In this document: positions 16,758-25,092 of the stretch, in pieces
Numbering within the stretch: position 1 is the first letter of the stretch
How the letters are laid out: every line of letters starts with the position of its first letter
Origin: Candidatus Enterocloster faecavium
GTDB lineage: Bacteria > Bacillota > Clostridia > Lachnospirales > Lachnospiraceae
Reading direction: 5' to 3'
Length of the DNA stretch: 34,126 nt
Assembly: GCA_019118585.1 (NCBI GenBank)
Contig: DWYS01000008.1
Span: 1-34,126, forward strand
Translations under genes and position numbers: made by a program
The notes under the pieces: model-generated
Told to the model about the DNA's origin: nothing
Databases searched by the model: none
What the model saw: the letters and a program-made list of their open reading frames with translations, nothing else

Positions 16758-16777
16758 CCCTCTCCATCGTGTATGAT
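16749..16777 (+). promoter_or_regulatory. sigma-A promoter of ylxM-ffh
   Basis: TTGACA (16749-16754) and TATGAT (16772-16777) are separated by 17 bases, one mismatch from full consensus. The predicted start near 16784 leaves only about ten bases before the ylxM ATG, so the leader is very short. Confidence 0.85.
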
Positions 16778-16793
16778 AACCCAGGTGGTTGAG

Positions 16794-17138
16794 ATGGAGA
16801 AGATCGTAGAGCAGGGACTTCTGTATGATTTTTACGGAGAACTGCTGACCGAACATCAGAGGCAGATTTATGAGGACGTGGTATTTCACGACCTGTCCGC
16901 CAGCGAGATTGCCAGAGAACAGGGGATCAGCCGTCAGGGAGTTCACGACCTGGTAAGGCGCTGTGACCGGATCCTGGAAGAATACGAGGCGAAGCTGCAG
17001 CTGGTGGCAAAGTTTATCAAAATCCGGGACAAGGTCCGTCAGATCCAGACGGCAGCGGATGAGTATTTGAAAACCGGGGACAGGGAAGAGATAGAGATGA
17101 TCCGCCGTCTTTCCGGGGAGATCAGCAGTACCCTGTAG
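16794..17138 (+). CDS. ylxM: YlxM/UPF0122 family helix-turn-helix protein, SRP-associated
   Basis: This 114-residue protein has a sigma-70 region 4-like helix-turn-helix (LSASEIAREQGISRQGVHDLVRR) and is mostly helical. YlxM proteins are almost always encoded beside ffh. In streptococci the homologue has been reported to modulate the signal recognition particle GTPases, so a role in protein targeting is more likely than classical transcription control. The frame is open from 16749, but the first 15 codons cover the promoter, so ATG 16794, preceded by AGGTGG, is taken as the start. It precedes ffh by 17 bases. Confidence 0.9.
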   Translation: MEKIVEQGLLYDFYGELLTEHQRQIYEDVVFHDLSASEIAREQGISRQGVHDLVRRCDRILEEYEAKLQLVAKFIKIRDKVRQIQTAADEYLKTGDREEIEMIRRLSGEISSTL

Positions 17139-17155
17139 AGGAGGTCGCCTATTTT

Positions 17156-18535
17156 ATGGCTTTTGAAAGCTTAACCGACAAACTTCAGAATGTATTTAAA
17201 AACCTTCGCAGCAAGGGCAAGCTGTCAGAGGCGGAGGTCAAGGCAGCCCTGAGAGAGGTCCGTATGGCCCTTCTGGAAGCGGATGTCAGCTTCAAGGTAG
17301 TAAAGCAGTTTATTAACTCCATCCAGGAAAAGGCAGTAGGCGCAGAGATTTACGGCCGGCTGGATGCAGGACAGACGGTCATCAAGATTGTAAACGAAGA
17401 GCTGATACGGCTTATGGGCGATGAGATGACGGAGGTTGCCTTAAAGCCGGGGAATGAGATCACGGTCCTGATGATGACCGGACTTCAGGGAGCCGGAAAG
17501 ACCACAACGACAGCAAAGCTGGCTGCTCAGCTGAAGGCGAAGAAAGGGCGCAAGCCTCTTTTGGTTGCCTGTGACGTTTACCGTCCCGCGGCGATCAAGC
17601 AGCTGCAGGTCAACGGCGAAAAGGTGGGGATTCCTGTGTTCTCCATGGGAAACCAGCACAAGCCGGCGGATATCGCCAGAGCAGCAGTCGAACATGCGGT
17701 GAAGAACGGCCAGAATCTGGTGATCTTGGATACGGCCGGACGGCTTCATATCGATGAAGCCATGATGGATGAGCTGGTGGAGATCAAGGAACAGGTGGAT
17801 GTCTACCAGACCATTTTGGTTGTGGATGCCATGACCGGTCAGGATGCGGTCAACGTGTCCGAGACCTTTAACAATAAAATCGGAATTGATGGAGTCATCC
17901 TGACAAAGCTGGACGGAGATACCCGCGGAGGCGCGGCTCTTTCCATCCGTGCCGTAACAGGAAAGCCCATTCTGTATGTAGGTATGGGCGAGAAGCTGTC
18001 AGATCTGGAACAGTTTTATCCGGACCGCATGGCCTCCAGAATTCTGGGCATGGGCGATATCATGAGCCTGATCGAGAAGGCTACGGCGGAAATCGATGAG
18101 CAGCAGGCCAAAGAAATGAGCCAGAAGCTGCGAAAGGCAGAGTTCGATTACAACGATTTCCTCAATCAGATGCAGCAGATCAAAAAGCTGGGAGGTATGG
18201 GAAGCATCCTTTCCATGCTGCCGGGAGCAGGAAGCCAGTTGTCCGGTGTGGATATGGATGAAGGAGAGAAGTCCTTAAAACGGGTGGAATCCATTATCCT
18301 TTCCATGACGAAGGAAGAACGTGCCAATCCGGCTCTGATGAATCCCTCCCGCAAAAAGCGCATTGCAAAGGGCGCCGGCGTGGATATCGGGGAAGTAAAC
18401 CGTCTGGTTAAGCAGTTTGACCAGATGAAAAAGATGATGAAGCAGATGCCTGGCCTTATGGGAGGCGGAAAGCGGAAAGGCGGTTTTGGAGGCCTTGGGG
18501 GCCTGATGGGCGGAAAGTTAAAGCTTCCGTTCTAA
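17156..18535 (+). CDS. ffh: signal recognition particle protein Ffh (SRP54)
   Basis: Ffh binds the 4.5S/6S SRP RNA and signal peptides of nascent chains and targets ribosomes to FtsY and the Sec translocon. The 459-residue protein has the N domain and the G domain with P-loop GLQGAGKT at residues 109-116, DTAGRL and TKLDGD. A methionine-rich M domain ends in FDQMKKMMKQMPGLM and a Gly/Lys-rich tail. The ribosome binding site AGAGGAGG is about 11 bases from the ATG, slightly long. It is followed by rpsP after 95 bases, a common firmicute order. Confidence 0.97.
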   Translation: MAFESLTDKLQNVFKNLRSKGKLSEAEVKAALREVRMALLEADVSFKVVKQFINSIQEKAVGAEIYGRLDAGQTVIKIVNEELIRLMGDEMTEVALKPGNEITVLMMTGLQGAGKTTTTAKLAAQLKAKKGRKPLLVACDVYRPAAIKQLQVNGEKVGIPVFSMGNQHKPADIARAAVEHAVKNGQNLVILDTAGRLHIDEAMMDELVEIKEQVDVYQTILVVDAMTGQDAVNVSETFNNKIGIDGVILTKLDGDTRGGAALSIRAVTGKPILYVGMGEKLSDLEQFYPDRMASRILGMGDIMSLIEKATAEIDEQQAKEMSQKLRKAEFDYNDFLNQMQQIKKLGGMGSILSMLPGAGSQLSGVDMDEGEKSLKRVESIILSMTKEERANPALMNPSRKKRIAKGAGVDIGEVNRLVKQFDQMKKMMKQMPGLMGGGKRKGGFGGLGGLMGGKLKLPF

Positions 18536-18558
18536 AAACCGGTTAAAAAGGTAGTCAA

Positions 18559-18602
18559 ACAGGTTTTCCTGTATGTCTAAATACAGCTCCCGCTCAGGCG
18601 GG
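18559..18602 (+). promoter_or_regulatory. two small hairpins in the ffh-rpsP gap
   Basis: ACAGG/CCTGT (18559-18572) with a TTTT loop and CCCGC/GCGGG (18589-18602) with a TCAG loop lie between ffh and rpsP. Neither is followed by a U-run. They may act as mRNA processing or stability elements; no known ribosomal-protein leader is recognised. Confidence 0.35.
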
Positions 18603-18630
18603 GACCATGGAATATAAGGAGGTGAAAGAA

Positions 18631-18873
18631 ATGGCAGTAAAGATGAGATTAAGAAGAATGGGTCAGAAGAAGGCTCCTTTCTATAGAATTGTAGTTGCTG
18701 ATTCCAGATCTCCCAGAGATGGAAAGTTCATCGAAGAGGTTGGTTACTATGATCCCACCAAGGACCCCAGCGTGATCAAGTTCGATGAGGAGGCCGCTAA
18801 GAAGTGGCTGGCAACGGGTGCTCAGCCCACCGAAACTGTTGGAAAGCTCTTAAAGATCGCCGGTATTCAGTAA
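18631..18873 (+). CDS. rpsP: 30S ribosomal protein S16
   Basis: S16 is a structural protein of the small ribosomal subunit. The 80-residue product begins [26 protein letters not shown], the clear S16 signature, and contains [25 protein letters not shown] exactly fits ATG 18631; an in-frame ATG at 18607 lies upstream of that site and is rejected. Codon use is rich in GCT, CCC and GAG, consistent with high expression and similar in flavour to livK. Confidence 0.98.
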   Translation: MAVKMRLRRMGQKKAPFYRIVVADSRSPRDGKFIEEVGYYDPTKDPSVIKFDEEAAKKWLATGAQPTETVGKLLKIAGIQ

Positions 18874-18895
18874 GAACAGTGTATGAGGTGAACTT

Positions 18896-19123
18896 ATGAA
18901 AGAGTTAGTCGAAGTGATCGCGAAAGCGCTGGTGGACAATCCGGACGAGGTTGTGGTGACGGAAACGCAGAAGGACGAGGAGATCGTCATTAAGCTTACG
19001 GTTGCCGCAGCGGATATGGGCAAGGTTATCGGCAAGCAGGGAAGGATTGCGAAAGCCATCCGCTCTGTTGTGAAGGCCGCAGCCTCAAAAGAAGACAAAA
19101 AGGTGATCGTTGAGATCCAGTAA
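18896..19123 (+). CDS. khpA: KH-domain RNA-binding protein KhpA (YlqC)
   Basis: The 75-residue protein is a single KH domain with the RNA-binding loop GKVIGKQGR near residues 42-50. In other Firmicutes KhpA forms a complex with KhpB (Jag/EloR) that affects cell elongation and small-RNA biology. It lies 22 bases after rpsP, in the standard rpsP-khpA-rimM order, with ribosome binding site GAGGTG. A terminator-like hairpin follows the stop. Confidence 0.95.
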   Translation: MKELVEVIAKALVDNPDEVVVTETQKDEEIVIKLTVAAADMGKVIGKQGRIAKAIRSVVKAAASKEDKKVIVEIQ

Positions 19124-19127
19124 AACA

Positions 19128-19166
19128 AGACCGTCAGCCCTTTTCGGGTATGGCGGTCTGTTTTCT
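19128..19166 (+). terminator. intrinsic terminator after khpA
   Basis: AGACCG (19128-19133) pairs with CGGTCT (19154-19159), with an inner CCC/GGG stem around TTTTC, and GTTTTCT follows. It is probably only partly efficient, because rimM and mutL lie downstream without an obvious strong promoter. Confidence 0.75.
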
Positions 19167-19181
19167 CATATAACCAGACAA

Positions 19182-19210
19182 GGCCGGAGGGCCCTTTAGA
19201 AAGGGCGGCC
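19182..19210 (+). promoter_or_regulatory. G+C-rich hairpin in the rimM leader
   Basis: GCCCTT (19191-19196) pairs with AAGGGC (19201-19206) around TAGA. GGCC at 19182-19185 can extend the stem with GGCC at 19207-19210 across a bulge. It ends 14 bases before the ribosome binding site CGGAGGTAAG. It may modulate rimM translation or mRNA stability. Confidence 0.45.
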
Positions 19211-19237
19211 GTTTCATGTACTTTCGGAGGTAAGAAG

Positions 19238-19750
19238 ATGAACGATATGCTGAGAGTGGGCGTTATCACTTCCACCCATGGCGTAAGAGGAGAGGTAAAG
19301 GTATTCCCCACCACCGACGATGCCGCGCGGTTTAAGACGCTGGAGCGGGTTTATGTGGATCTGGGACATGAGCTGAAGCCTCTTGAGATACAGAATGTAA
19401 AATTTTTTAAGAATATGGTAATCTTGAAATTCAAGGATTACGACAACATCAATCAGGTAGAAATTTACCGTTCCAAGGACCTGCTGATCACCAGAGACCA
19501 GGCGGTGGAGCTTGGGGAGAATGAGTACTTCATCGGAGACCTGATTGGCCTGAAGGTGATGATGGAGAATGGAAAGGAATTGGGCGTGATCCGGGATGTG
19601 CTGGAAACAGGGGCAAATGATGTCTATATAGTAGATGCCCCCGGCAACCGGGAAATCCTGATCCCCGCTATTGAGGAGTGCGTAAAAGAGGTGGATCTGG
19701 AAGCAGGCGTAATGACGGTCCATCTTCTGGAAGGGCTTTTGGATTTGTAG
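19238..19750 (+). CDS. rimM: 16S rRNA processing protein RimM
   Basis: RimM binds S19 and assists late maturation of the 30S head domain. The 170-residue product has the N-terminal barrel with VGVITSTHGVRGEVKVFPTTDD and the PRC-barrel C-terminal half with YFIGDLIGLKV and REILIPAIEECVKEVD. GGAGGTAAG precedes the start. It follows khpA as expected, but the usual next genes trmD and rplS are missing; mutL begins 15 bases after the stop. Confidence 0.96.
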   Translation: MNDMLRVGVITSTHGVRGEVKVFPTTDDAARFKTLERVYVDLGHELKPLEIQNVKFFKNMVILKFKDYDNINQVEIYRSKDLLITRDQAVELGENEYFIGDLIGLKVMMENGKELGVIRDVLETGANDVYIVDAPGNREILIPAIEECVKEVDLEAGVMTVHLLEGLLDL

Positions 19751-19764
19751 GACGGAGAATATAC

Positions 19765-21669
19765 ATGGCGACCATTACTGTACTTGACCAGAATACCATA
19801 AACAAAATTGCAGCCGGCGAGGTGATCGAGCGGCCTGCATCTGTGGTAAAGGAGCTGCTGGAGAATGCGATCGATGCCCAGGCTACTGCGGTGACAGTGG
19901 AAATCCGGGACGGAGGCATCTCCATGATCCGCGTGACAGACAACGGCAGCGGCATTCCCAGGGACCAGATCAGTCTGGCGTTTCTGCGCCATGCCACCAG
20001 TAAGATCCGGTCAGTGGAGGACCTCTTTACGATATCCTCACTGGGCTTTCGGGGCGAGGCGTTAGCCAGCATTGCGGCGGTATCACAGGTGGAGCTGATC
20101 ACGAAGACCAGCGACAGTCTGACCGGCTTCCGCTATCAGATAGAGGGCGGAACGGAAAAAGGGCTGGAGGAAGTAGGGGCCCCGGAGGGAACCACCTTTA
20201 TAGCCCGCAATCTTTTTTACAACACGCCGGTGCGGAAAAAATTCTTAAAGAGCCCTATGACAGAAGGGGGATACGTGGCGGACCTGGTAGAAAAGATCGC
20301 CCTTTCCCACCCGGAGCTGTCGGTGCGGTTTATTCAGAACAATCAGAATAAACTGTATACCTCCGGCAACCACAATCTGCGGGACCTGGTCTACACGGTT
20401 TATGGCCGGGAGGTAACGGCCAATCTGCTTCCGGTGGAGGGGGAAGAAGGAGAAATCTGCATCGGCGGATTTGTGGGAAAACCTCTAATCGGCCGGGGAA
20501 ACCGGAATTATGAGAATTATTTCATCAATGGGCGCTATATTAAGAGCAATATTATTTCACGTGCCATTGAGGAGGCTTACAAACCTTATCTGATGCAGCA
20601 CAAGTATCCGTTCACTCTGCTGCATTTTACCATCGCGCAGGACTTTCTGGATGTCAATGTCCATCCCACAAAGATGGAACTGCGCTTTAAGGACAACGAT
20701 CAGGTTTACCGGGCGGTTTACCATGCGGTAAAGGAAGCTCTGGCAGAGAAGGAACTGATTCCCCGGGTTACGCTCCAGGAGGAAAAGGAAGAGAAGACTT
20801 CCAAGGAACGCCAGGAACATGTCCGTATCCCTCATCCGGAACCCTTTGAGCAGAGAAGAAAGGCGCTGTTAAGCGAGGCGCCGCCTGCACAGCCTCAGCC
20901 TTCCCTGGTAAAGGAAAGCGCAGTTCCTTATGGAATGGAGAAACGCTCTCCGGCCCAGAGTCCTGCAGAGCCGCCAAAGCCATCAGAGCCGTCAGAGCCG
21001 CCAAAGCCTCTAAAGCCATCAGAGCCTCTAAAGCAGCAGCCCCCGGTTCAGATGGATTTATTTGAGGAAAAATTTCTGGACCCGGCTGCCAGAGCGCGCC
21101 ACCGCCTGATCGGCCAGGTTTTTGGTACATACTGGATGGTGGAGTACGATGGCCAGCTGATCATCATTGACCAGCATGCGGCCCATGAGAAAATTCTCTA
21201 TGAGAAGACCATGAATCAGCTGAAAAACAGGGAGTATGACACCCAGATGATCAGTCCTCCCATTATTTTGACCCTCAGTGCCAACGAGGCCCTTCTGCTG
21301 GAACGCTATATGGAGCAGTTTACCCGGCTTGGCTTTGAGATCGAGGGTTTCGGAGGAAGAGAGTTCGCCGTTCGGGGAGTTCCCTCCAACCTGCTCTCCA
21401 TCGCCAAGAAAGAGCTGCTGATGGAGATGCTGGATGAGCTGGCACAGGAGGGAATTTCAGGAGAACCGGATATGGTCTGCCAGCGGGTAGCGTCCATGTC
21501 CTGCAAGGCGGCTGTTAAGGGAAACCATGATCTGTCCCCGGCGGAGGCGGATGCTCTGATTGACCAGCTGCTGAAGCTGGAAAATCCCTATCACTGCCCC
21601 CATGGAAGGCCGGTGATGATCTCTATGACGAAATACGAGCTGGAAAAGAAATTTAAGCGAATTGTGTAG
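19765..21669 (+). CDS. mutL: DNA mismatch repair protein MutL (endonuclease type)
   Basis: MutL couples mismatch recognition by MutS to strand removal. The 634-residue protein has the N-terminal GHKL ATPase with Glu33-Asn34 in ELLENAIDA, DNGSGIP and GFRGEAL. A Pro/Lys/Ser/Glu-rich linker spans residues 396-428. The C-terminal endonuclease domain has the metal-binding motif DQHAAHEKILYE from Asp469, SCKAAVKGN, and CPHGRP at 611-616, so this is a nicking MutL as expected in organisms without MutH. The frame is open into rimM, but ATG 19765, preceded by GGACGGAG, gives the standard N terminus. No mutS is adjacent upstream. Confidence 0.97.
   Translation: MATITVLDQNTINKIAAGEVIERPASVVKELLENAIDAQATAVTVEIRDGGISMIRVTDNGSGIPRDQISLAFLRHATSKIRSVEDLFTISSLGFRGEALASIAAVSQVELITKTSDSLTGFRYQIEGGTEKGLEEVGAPEGTTFIARNLFYNTPVRKKFLKSPMTEGGYVADLVEKIALSHPELSVRFIQNNQNKLYTSGNHNLRDLVYTVYGREVTANLLPVEGEEGEICIGGFVGKPLIGRGNRNYENYFINGRYIKSNIISRAIEEAYKPYLMQHKYPFTLLHFTIAQDFLDVNVHPTKMELRFKDNDQVYRAVYHAVKEALAEKELIPRVTLQEEKEEKTSKERQEHVRIPHPEPFEQRRKALLSEAPPAQPQPSLVKESAVPYGMEKRSPAQSPAEPPKPSEPSEPPKPLKPSEPLKQQPPVQMDLFEEKFLDPAARARHRLIGQVFGTYWMVEYDGQLIIIDQHAAHEKILYEKTMNQLKNREYDTQMISPPIILTLSANEALLLERYMEQFTRLGFEIEGFGGREFAVRGVPSNLLSIAKKELLMEMLDELAQEGISGEPDMVCQRVASMSCKAAVKGNHDLSPAEADALIDQLLKLENPYHCPHGRPVMISMTKYELEKKFKRIV
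20967..21036 (+). repeat. low-complexity coding repeat in the mutL linker
   Basis: Short imperfect units encoding KPSEP or KPLKP-like pentapeptides recur (GAGCC, AAAGCC and TCAGAG words). In-frame length change here would alter only the flexible linker between the ATPase and endonuclease domains. Confidence 0.7.
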
Positions 21670-21680
21670 AGGAGCTTTTT

Positions 21681-22640
21681 ATGTGCAAACAACCCTTAAT
21701 TGTGCTGACCGGTCCTACAGCGGTGGGCAAAACAGCCCTTTCCATCCGCCTTGCCAAAGCTCTGGACGGGGAGATTATCAGTGCGGATTCCATGCAGGTC
21801 TACCGCGGCATGGATATCGGCTCGGCTAAGGTGACCAGAGAAGAGATGGATGGAGTGCGCCATTATCTGATTGATGTGCTGGAACCGGAGGAGGATTTTA
21901 ACGTAGCCTCTTTTCAGAAAATGGCCAAGGAGGCGCTGGAGGAGATTTACAGCCACGGAAAGATCCCGATCGTGGCCGGCGGGACCGGATTTTACATTCA
22001 GGCGCTGCTGTACGATATCGATTTTCAGGATGATGCGGGGGAGGGACCGGACCGAAGGGAGCTGGAAAAGCTGGCTTCCGAGAAAGGGGCAGAGTACCTG
22101 CACGGCCTTCTGCGCCAGGTAGATGCCAGGTCGGCAGAGCAGATCCATCCCAACAATATCAAGCGGGTAGTCCGGGCACTGGAATATTACCGCCAGACGG
22201 GGGAGCCTTTCTCTCTTCACAATCAAAGGGAGAGGGAGAGGCGTTCGCCCTATCATTTTCTTTACTATGTCATCTGCTCGGATCGGAAGAGCCTCTATGA
22301 GCGCATTGACCGCAGGGTGGATGCCATGATGTCCGCCGGTCTGGTGGAGGAAGTGCAGGCCCTGAGAGCGCGCGGGGTCAAACGGGGGATGACCTCCATG
22401 CAGGGTCTGGGATACAAGGAGATCCTGGATTATCTGGATGGAAAATGTTCCCTGGAGGAAGCGGTTTACATTTTGAAACGGGATACCAGGCATTTTGCCA
22501 AGCGCCAGATTACCTGGTTCAGAAGAGAACGAGAGGTCCGCTGGCTGAAGCTGGAGGATTACGGAGGAGATTCGGACCGGGTCCTTCAGAAAATCCTGGA
22601 AGACTGCCGGGAGGAAGGCATCGGTTCGCCAAAGTTCTAA
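21681..22640 (+). CDS. miaA: tRNA dimethylallyltransferase
   Basis: MiaA adds a dimethylallyl group to A37 of tRNAs reading codons that start with U. The 319-residue product has the P-loop GPTAVGKT at residues 11-18, the catalytic Asp36 in SADSMQVYRGMDIGSAK, VAGGTGFYIQALLYD and the C-terminal KRDTRHFAKRQITWFRR. GAGGAG precedes the ATG. The mutL-miaA order is widespread in Firmicutes; in many of them hfq follows, but here it does not. Confidence 0.97.
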   Translation: MCKQPLIVLTGPTAVGKTALSIRLAKALDGEIISADSMQVYRGMDIGSAKVTREEMDGVRHYLIDVLEPEEDFNVASFQKMAKEALEEIYSHGKIPIVAGGTGFYIQALLYDIDFQDDAGEGPDRRELEKLASEKGAEYLHGLLRQVDARSAEQIHPNNIKRVVRALEYYRQTGEPFSLHNQRERERRSPYHFLYYVICSDRKSLYERIDRRVDAMMSAGLVEEVQALRARGVKRGMTSMQGLGYKEILDYLDGKCSLEEAVYILKRDTRHFAKRQITWFRREREVRWLKLEDYGGDSDRVLQKILEDCREEGIGSPKF

Positions 22641-22694
22641 AAAGAAAGCTGCGCAGAGCAGCAAGTCAGGAAAAGATATGAGGAGATTTCAACC

Positions 22695-23990
22695 ATGAAG
22701 ATAGAAGAAAAAATTCAGCAGATTTATTCCCGCCTCGGCATCAGCCGGCAGGTTCTGGAGTTTGGGGCCAGGATCGAGGAGTCCCTTTCGGAACGTTTCA
22801 CGGCCATTGACCGCAGGGCGGAGTACAATCAGCTGAAGGTGATCGGCGGAATGCAGGAAAACCGTGTCAGCGACATTCATTTTGCTGCAACCACAGGATA
22901 CGGATACAACGATCTGGGGAGGGATACCCTGGAGGCGGTTTACGCTTCCGTTTTCCACGGGGAGAGCGCTCTGGTTCGGCCGCAGCTCATCAGCGGCACC
23001 CATGCCTTAAACATCGCCCTTTCCGGAAATCTCAGGCCCGGAGACGAGCTGCTGTCGCCGGTATGCAAGCCTTATGATACGCTGGAGGAGGTGATCGGAA
23101 TACGTCCCTCCTGCGGTTCTTTGGCGGAATACGGCGTGACCTACCGCCAGGTGGACTTAAAGGAGGACGGCTCCTTTGACTATGAAGGCATCCGGCAGGC
23201 GTTAAATGAACGCACCAGGCTGGTGACCATTCAGAGATCCAAAGGATACGCCACCAGACCAACCCTGTCGGTAGAGCGGATTGGGGAGCTGATCTCCTTT
23301 ATCAAATCCATTCGCCCCGATGTGATCTGCATGGTGGACAACTGCTATGGAGAATTTGTGGAGACCATTGAACCTACGGACGTGGGGGCAGATATGATCG
23401 TAGGCTCCCTGATCAAAAATCCGGGAGGCGGCCTGGCACCGATTGGCGGCTATATCGTGGGACGTCAGGACTGTGTGGACCGGGCCTCCTACCGGCTCAG
23501 CGCTCCCGGACTGGGCAAGGAGGTAGGTGCCAGCCTGGGGATCAACCAGCAGCTTTACCAGGGGCTTTTTCTGGCCCCCACGGTAGTGGCAGGAGCCTTA
23601 AAGAGCGCTATTTTTGCGGCAAATGTCTATGAAGCTTTGGGCTATGGGGTGGTTCCAAACGGAAGCGAGGAGCGTTACGACATTATTCAGGCCATCACCT
23701 TCGGCACGCCTGAGGGAGTCATCGCGTTCTGCAAGGGCATCCAGGCGGCAGCCCCTGTGGACAGCTTTGTGACGCCGGAACCATGGGATATGCCGGGCTA
23801 TGACAGCCAGGTGATCATGGCGGCAGGGGCTTTTGTCCAGGGCTCTTCCATTGAACTGAGCGCGGACGGACCGATTAAACCGCCTTATGCGGTCTATTTC
23901 CAGGGCGGTCTTACCTGGTACCACGGAAAGCTCGGAATCTTAAAATCTCTCCAGAGCCTTCTGGATGCGGGAGTTATAAAAAAATTATAA
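22695..23990 (+). CDS. PLP-dependent methionine gamma-lyase family protein (YnbB-like)
   Basis: This is a fold-type I pyridoxal-phosphate enzyme of the family often labelled aluminium resistance or methionine gamma-lyase family (B. subtilis YnbB type), 431 residues. The probable PLP lysine is Lys241 in GSLIKNPGGGLAPIGGYIVG, with MVDNCYGEFVE shortly before it supplying the Asp that contacts the cofactor. HFAATTGYGYNDLGRDTLE and RPQLISGTHAL are also conserved in the family. The real substrate is not known; the names come from weak similarity. Start ATG after GAGGAGATTTC. It follows miaA, a common clostridial neighbourhood. Confidence 0.88.
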   Translation: MKIEEKIQQIYSRLGISRQVLEFGARIEESLSERFTAIDRRAEYNQLKVIGGMQENRVSDIHFAATTGYGYNDLGRDTLEAVYASVFHGESALVRPQLISGTHALNIALSGNLRPGDELLSPVCKPYDTLEEVIGIRPSCGSLAEYGVTYRQVDLKEDGSFDYEGIRQALNERTRLVTIQRSKGYATRPTLSVERIGELISFIKSIRPDVICMVDNCYGEFVETIEPTDVGADMIVGSLIKNPGGGLAPIGGYIVGRQDCVDRASYRLSAPGLGKEVGASLGINQQLYQGLFLAPTVVAGALKSAIFAANVYEALGYGVVPNGSEERYDIIQAITFGTPEGVIAFCKGIQAAAPVDSFVTPEPWDMPGYDSQVIMAAGAFVQGSSIELSADGPIKPPYAVYFQGGLTWYHGKLGILKSLQSLLDAGVIKKL

Positions 23991-24006
23991 CTTCTGGTAT
24001 TTTATG

Positions 24007-24035
24007 TATACAGCATAGGAAAGATATGGTAGAAT
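24007..24035 (+). promoter_or_regulatory. probable promoter of the DUF4321-radC-mre run
   Basis: TATACA (24007-24012) and TAGAAT (24030-24035) are 17 bases apart, and TG at 24027-24028 gives an extended -10. An A+T-rich inverted repeat, GTTATAA/TTATAAC at 23973-23991, spans the stop of the preceding gene. No clear terminator separates the two units. Confidence 0.6.
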
Positions 24036-24090
24036 GTATAAATTGAGGCCGGGAGCAGGTAAACGTTCCGGCTGGAGGAACTGATTACTT

Positions 24091-24342
24091 ATGAGAAGCA
24101 AGAATTTCTGGATACTGCTGATTTTGCTGCTGGCGGGGATCGTCCTGGGCGGCTTTCTGGGAAATCTGGCACAGGGGATCTCCTGGCTGTCCTGGCTGAA
24201 CTTCGGTCAGTCCTTTGGCCTGAATTCTCCCCTGGTGCTGGATTTCGGAGTGCTGGTCATTACCTTCGGGCTGACGATCAAGATTACCATGGCCAGCATC
24301 ATCGGCGTCGCATTGGCGCTGATCATCTACCGCGTGATCTAA
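24091..24342 (+). CDS. DUF4321 small membrane protein
   Basis: This 83-residue, very hydrophobic protein has two predicted membrane helices, roughly residues 6-28 and 55-82, joined by a loop with WLSWLNFGQSFGLNSP. It resembles the DUF4321 family, which in Clostridia is often encoded next to radC and the mre genes. The function is unknown. Its position at the head of the wall-elongation cluster suggests, but does not show, a link to envelope growth. The ribosome binding site (GGAGGAAC) is about ten bases upstream. Confidence 0.75.
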   Translation: MRSKNFWILLILLLAGIVLGGFLGNLAQGISWLSWLNFGQSFGLNSPLVLDFGVLVITFGLTIKITMASIIGVALALIIYRVI

Positions 24343-24396
24343 GCTTATTGGAACTCCTGATTCATGTACTGGAGAGGTGCGTAGTTAGGAGGATTT

Positions 24397-25092
24397 ATGG
24401 AAAGAATGAAGATGAAGGACCTTCCGGAGGAGATGCGTCCTTATGAGAAATGCAGGGCCCTCGGACCGGGAGCCCTAAGCGATGAGGAGCTTCTGGCTGT
24501 GATTATCCGCACCGGAAGCCGTTCGGAAAATTCCCTGGAGCTGGCCGGAAGGATTCTGAAGCTGAGCTTTCCGGGGGATGGCCTGGCGGGGCTGCTCCAC
24601 CGCTCTCTGGCGGAGTTTATGAGCGTAGAAGGCATCGGCGTGGTGAAGGGGCTGCAGCTCTGCTGCATCGGGGAACTGTCACGCCGGATCTGGAGAAGAA
24701 GAAGTCTGGAGGACAGACCTGTCTTCTGTGAGCCGGGGGAGATCGCCTCCTATTACATGGAGGAGATGCGCCATCTGGAGCAGGAGGAGGTCCGGGCCAT
24801 GTTTTTGGATACCAAACAGGTCCTTCTCAGGGATGTGCTTCTCACCAGAGGCACCGTCAACGCCTCCCTGATCTCTCCGCGAGAGGTGCTGATACAGGCA
24901 CTTCGCCACAAGGCGGTGTCCGTCATCCTGGTTCACAATCATCCCAGCGGGGACCCTTCCCCCAGCAGGGAGGATATAGCCATGACGAAGCGCCTTTCCC
25001 AGGCGGCAGCTCTGGTAGGCGTTCCGCTGCTTGACCATATCATCATCGGAGATCTGCGTTATCTGAGTTTTCGGGAAAAGAATCTGCTATAA
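24397..25092 (+). CDS. radC: RadC/JAB-domain protein
   Basis: The 231-residue protein has an N-terminal helix-hairpin-helix-like region (LLAVIIRTGSR, FMSVEGIGVVKGLQL). Its C-terminal JAB/MPN-type metalloprotease fold has the JAMM motif His180, His182, Ser190 and Asp193 (HNHPSGDPSPS). Despite the old name a DNA repair role is not established. The start follows TAGGAGGAT. It normally stands immediately before mreB, but here it is followed after 18 bases by mreC. Confidence 0.95.
   Translation: MERMKMKDLPEEMRPYEKCRALGPGALSDEELLAVIIRTGSRSENSLELAGRILKLSFPGDGLAGLLHRSLAEFMSVEGIGVVKGLQLCCIGELSRRIWRRRSLEDRPVFCEPGEIASYYMEEMRHLEQEEVRAMFLDTKQVLLRDVLLTRGTVNASLISPREVLIQALRHKAVSVILVHNHPSGDPSPSREDIAMTKRLSQAAALVGVPLLDHIIIGDLRYLSFREKNLL

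Noticed and set aside
21696-22664. Minus-strand open frame of 322 codons opposite miaA
   Set aside because: It mirrors miaA almost end to end, shows no family features, and miaA is certain.
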